Shown piece after piece: positions 42,848-43,398 of a stretch of 43,398 nucleotides of DNA. The DNA is from Ferrithrix thermotolerans DSM 19514 (GTDB taxonomy: Bacteria > Actinomycetota > Acidimicrobiia > Acidimicrobiales > Ilumatobacteraceae). The notes under the pieces are model-generated. The model worked only from the letters and a program-made list of their open reading frames with translations, made no database searches and was not told where the DNA came from. The number at the start of each line of letters is the position of its first letter. Position 1 is the stretch's first letter. The stretch lies in NCBI GenBank assembly GCA_945861325.1, contig CAMATY010000004.1, positions 1-43,398 on the forward strand, written 5' to 3'. A program made the translations under genes and the position numbers.

Positions 42848-43250
42848 TTCGCTGTTTGAACGTGTCGGTGGTCTGGCATTTTTTGAACGGCTAGTTGATC
42901 GGTTTTATGAAGGTGTCGCGGTTGACCCAGTCTTAATAGTTTTATATGCAGAACCAAATGATTTACAGAAAGCGCGGCTTCATCTCACTTGGTTTCTCGC
43001 ACAATATTGGGGTGGGCCGCCGATGTTCAACGAAAATCGGGGCGATCCAAAATTGCGAATGAGACACATGCCTTTTCGAATCGGCCCAGTTGAGCGAGAT
43101 CAATGGTTGCTCCACATGTTGGCTGCAGTAAATGAGTTATCGAGCGACGATTTAATTCGCGGTGAACTCACTGACTATTTCATCAAGGCTGCAGAGCCCT
43201 TGCGCAACGACACAGGGTTACCAATTTCCTCAGCCGATTATCCGCGCTAA
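42798..43250 (+). CDS. Group II truncated haemoglobin (HbO-like)
   Basis: This protein of up to 150 aa is a 2-on-2 globin. The core FERVGGLAFFERLVDRFYEGVA is followed by WFLAQYWGGPPMFNENRGDPKLRMRHMPFRI, in which RMRH carries the proximal haem His, and QWLLHM with the G8 Trp of group II and III globins. Such proteins bind O2 or NO. The first in-frame start is GTG 42798, overlapping the enoyl-CoA hydratase gene by 50 bp; no ATG or TTG occurs nearer the globin core, so about 20 extra residues precede it. The stop lies in a hairpin shared with the convergent gene. Confidence 0.9.
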   Translation: MICQRFFQNGKILSSSNSLFERVGGLAFFERLVDRFYEGVAVDPVLIVLYAEPNDLQKARLHLTWFLAQYWGGPPMFNENRGDPKLRMRHMPFRIGPVERDQWLLHMLAAVNELSSDDLIRGELTDYFIKAAEPLRNDTGLPISSADYPR

Positions 43251-43263
43251 CGCAAGTTAGCGC
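43244..43263. terminator. Bidirectional hairpin with GCAA loop between convergent stop codons
   Basis: GCGCTAAC-GCAA-GTTAGCGC is a perfect 8-bp stem closed by a GNRA-type tetraloop. The TAA of the globin gene lies in the left arm and the stop of the opposite RNA methyltransferase gene in the right arm. No T-tract follows, so it may stabilise 3' ends or help termination. Confidence 0.6.
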
Positions 43264-43398
43264 AGTGCATAACACGCAATCGCTGCAGCGGCGGCAACAT
43301 TTAGAGAGTCAATCGCGGGGTTCATCTCGATTCGTACTTGAATGTCAGAAGCCTCAAGCGCTTGTTGGCTGAGTCCGGCCCGTTCGGAGCCAAATACG
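43257..43398 (-). CDS. SpoU/TrmH family RNA 2'-O-methyltransferase, C-terminal fragment
   Basis: The reverse strand is open from the window edge to a TAA at 43257-43259. The last 46 residues include VFGSERAGLSQQAL and NPAIDSLNVAAAAAIACYAL, matching SpoU motifs 2 and 3, which form the trefoil-knot cofactor site. The 5' part lies beyond the window. Members methylate a ribose in tRNA or rRNA; the target cannot be deduced. This gene is absent from the ORF track. Confidence 0.9.
   Translation of the reverse strand, partial: VFGSERAGLSQQALEASDIQVRIEMNPAIDSLNVAAAAAIACYALR

Noticed and set aside
1-43398. Prophage, insertion sequence or integrated island
   Set aside because: No transposase, integrase, phage structural gene, tRNA-adjacent attachment site or terminal inverted repeats were seen; gene content is mostly housekeeping.

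Overview
The window is about 43.4 kb of densely coding bacterial chromosome. By eye the base composition is moderate to low in G+C for an actinobacterium. Gene content points to Actinobacteria, most likely a small-genome aquatic Acidimicrobiia-type lineage (inference). The clues are coenzyme F420 genes (cofD, cofE), DUF3039, DUF3499, DUF5719, an ImuA'/ImuB/DnaE2 mutasome with Gram-positive-type SOS boxes (GAAC-N4-GTTC), an actinobacterial order of DUF5719 ... DUF3499 ... manB-Trm112 ... ahcY, and secA-prfB-ftsE-ftsX. I see no tRNA, rRNA, CRISPR array, prophage or insertion sequence. No stretch longer than about 120 bp lacks a gene, and several neighbouring genes overlap.

Region 1 (1-7106) is a DNA-damage and light-stress block. 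It opens with the 3' part of a cobalamin-binding regulator carrying the Wx9EH signature of CarH-type B12 photoreceptors. A LexA box follows, then imuA, imuB, a NUDIX hydrolase gene, a second LexA box and dnaE2. Region 2 (7089-9473) holds small accessory genes: LysE/RhtB exporter, DUF3039 protein, FmdB zinc ribbon, a hypothetical protein and a rhomboid protease.

Region 3 (9478-21097) is a surface-polysaccharide locus. It contains GDP-L-fucose synthase, three GT4 glycosyltransferases, a membrane-anchored hypothetical, a mannose-1-phosphate guanylyltransferase-like enzyme, an SDR protein whose catalytic residues look lost, GDP-mannose 4,6-dehydratase and a Wzx/MurJ-like flippase. The F420 genes cofD-cofE are embedded on the opposite strand. 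With manB at 31935, the window encodes a route from mannose-6-phosphate through GDP-mannose to GDP-L-fucose, plus transfer and export functions.

Region 4 (21098-35071) holds a very large GT2 membrane protein, DUF5719, a membrane-tethered thioredoxin-like protein, FtsH (reverse strand), DUF3499, a CPBP protease, a PTPS-related giant membrane protein, manB, a Trm112-like protein and ahcY. Region 5 (35095-43398) holds a YczE-like membrane protein, comF, secA, prfB, ftsE, ftsX, an enoyl-CoA hydratase, a group II truncated haemoglobin and the 3' end of a SpoU-type RNA methyltransferase.

Two genome-wide habits stand out. First, many genes lack a Shine-Dalgarno sequence and instead have a TANNNT-like -10 hexamer 6-9 nt before the start codon, which suggests widespread leaderless transcription. 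Second, short tandem duplications occur repeatedly, both in frame inside genes and at or just after stop codons. The most interesting hypothesis is a light/B12-sensing regulator sitting directly upstream of a LexA-controlled mutagenic repair cassette.
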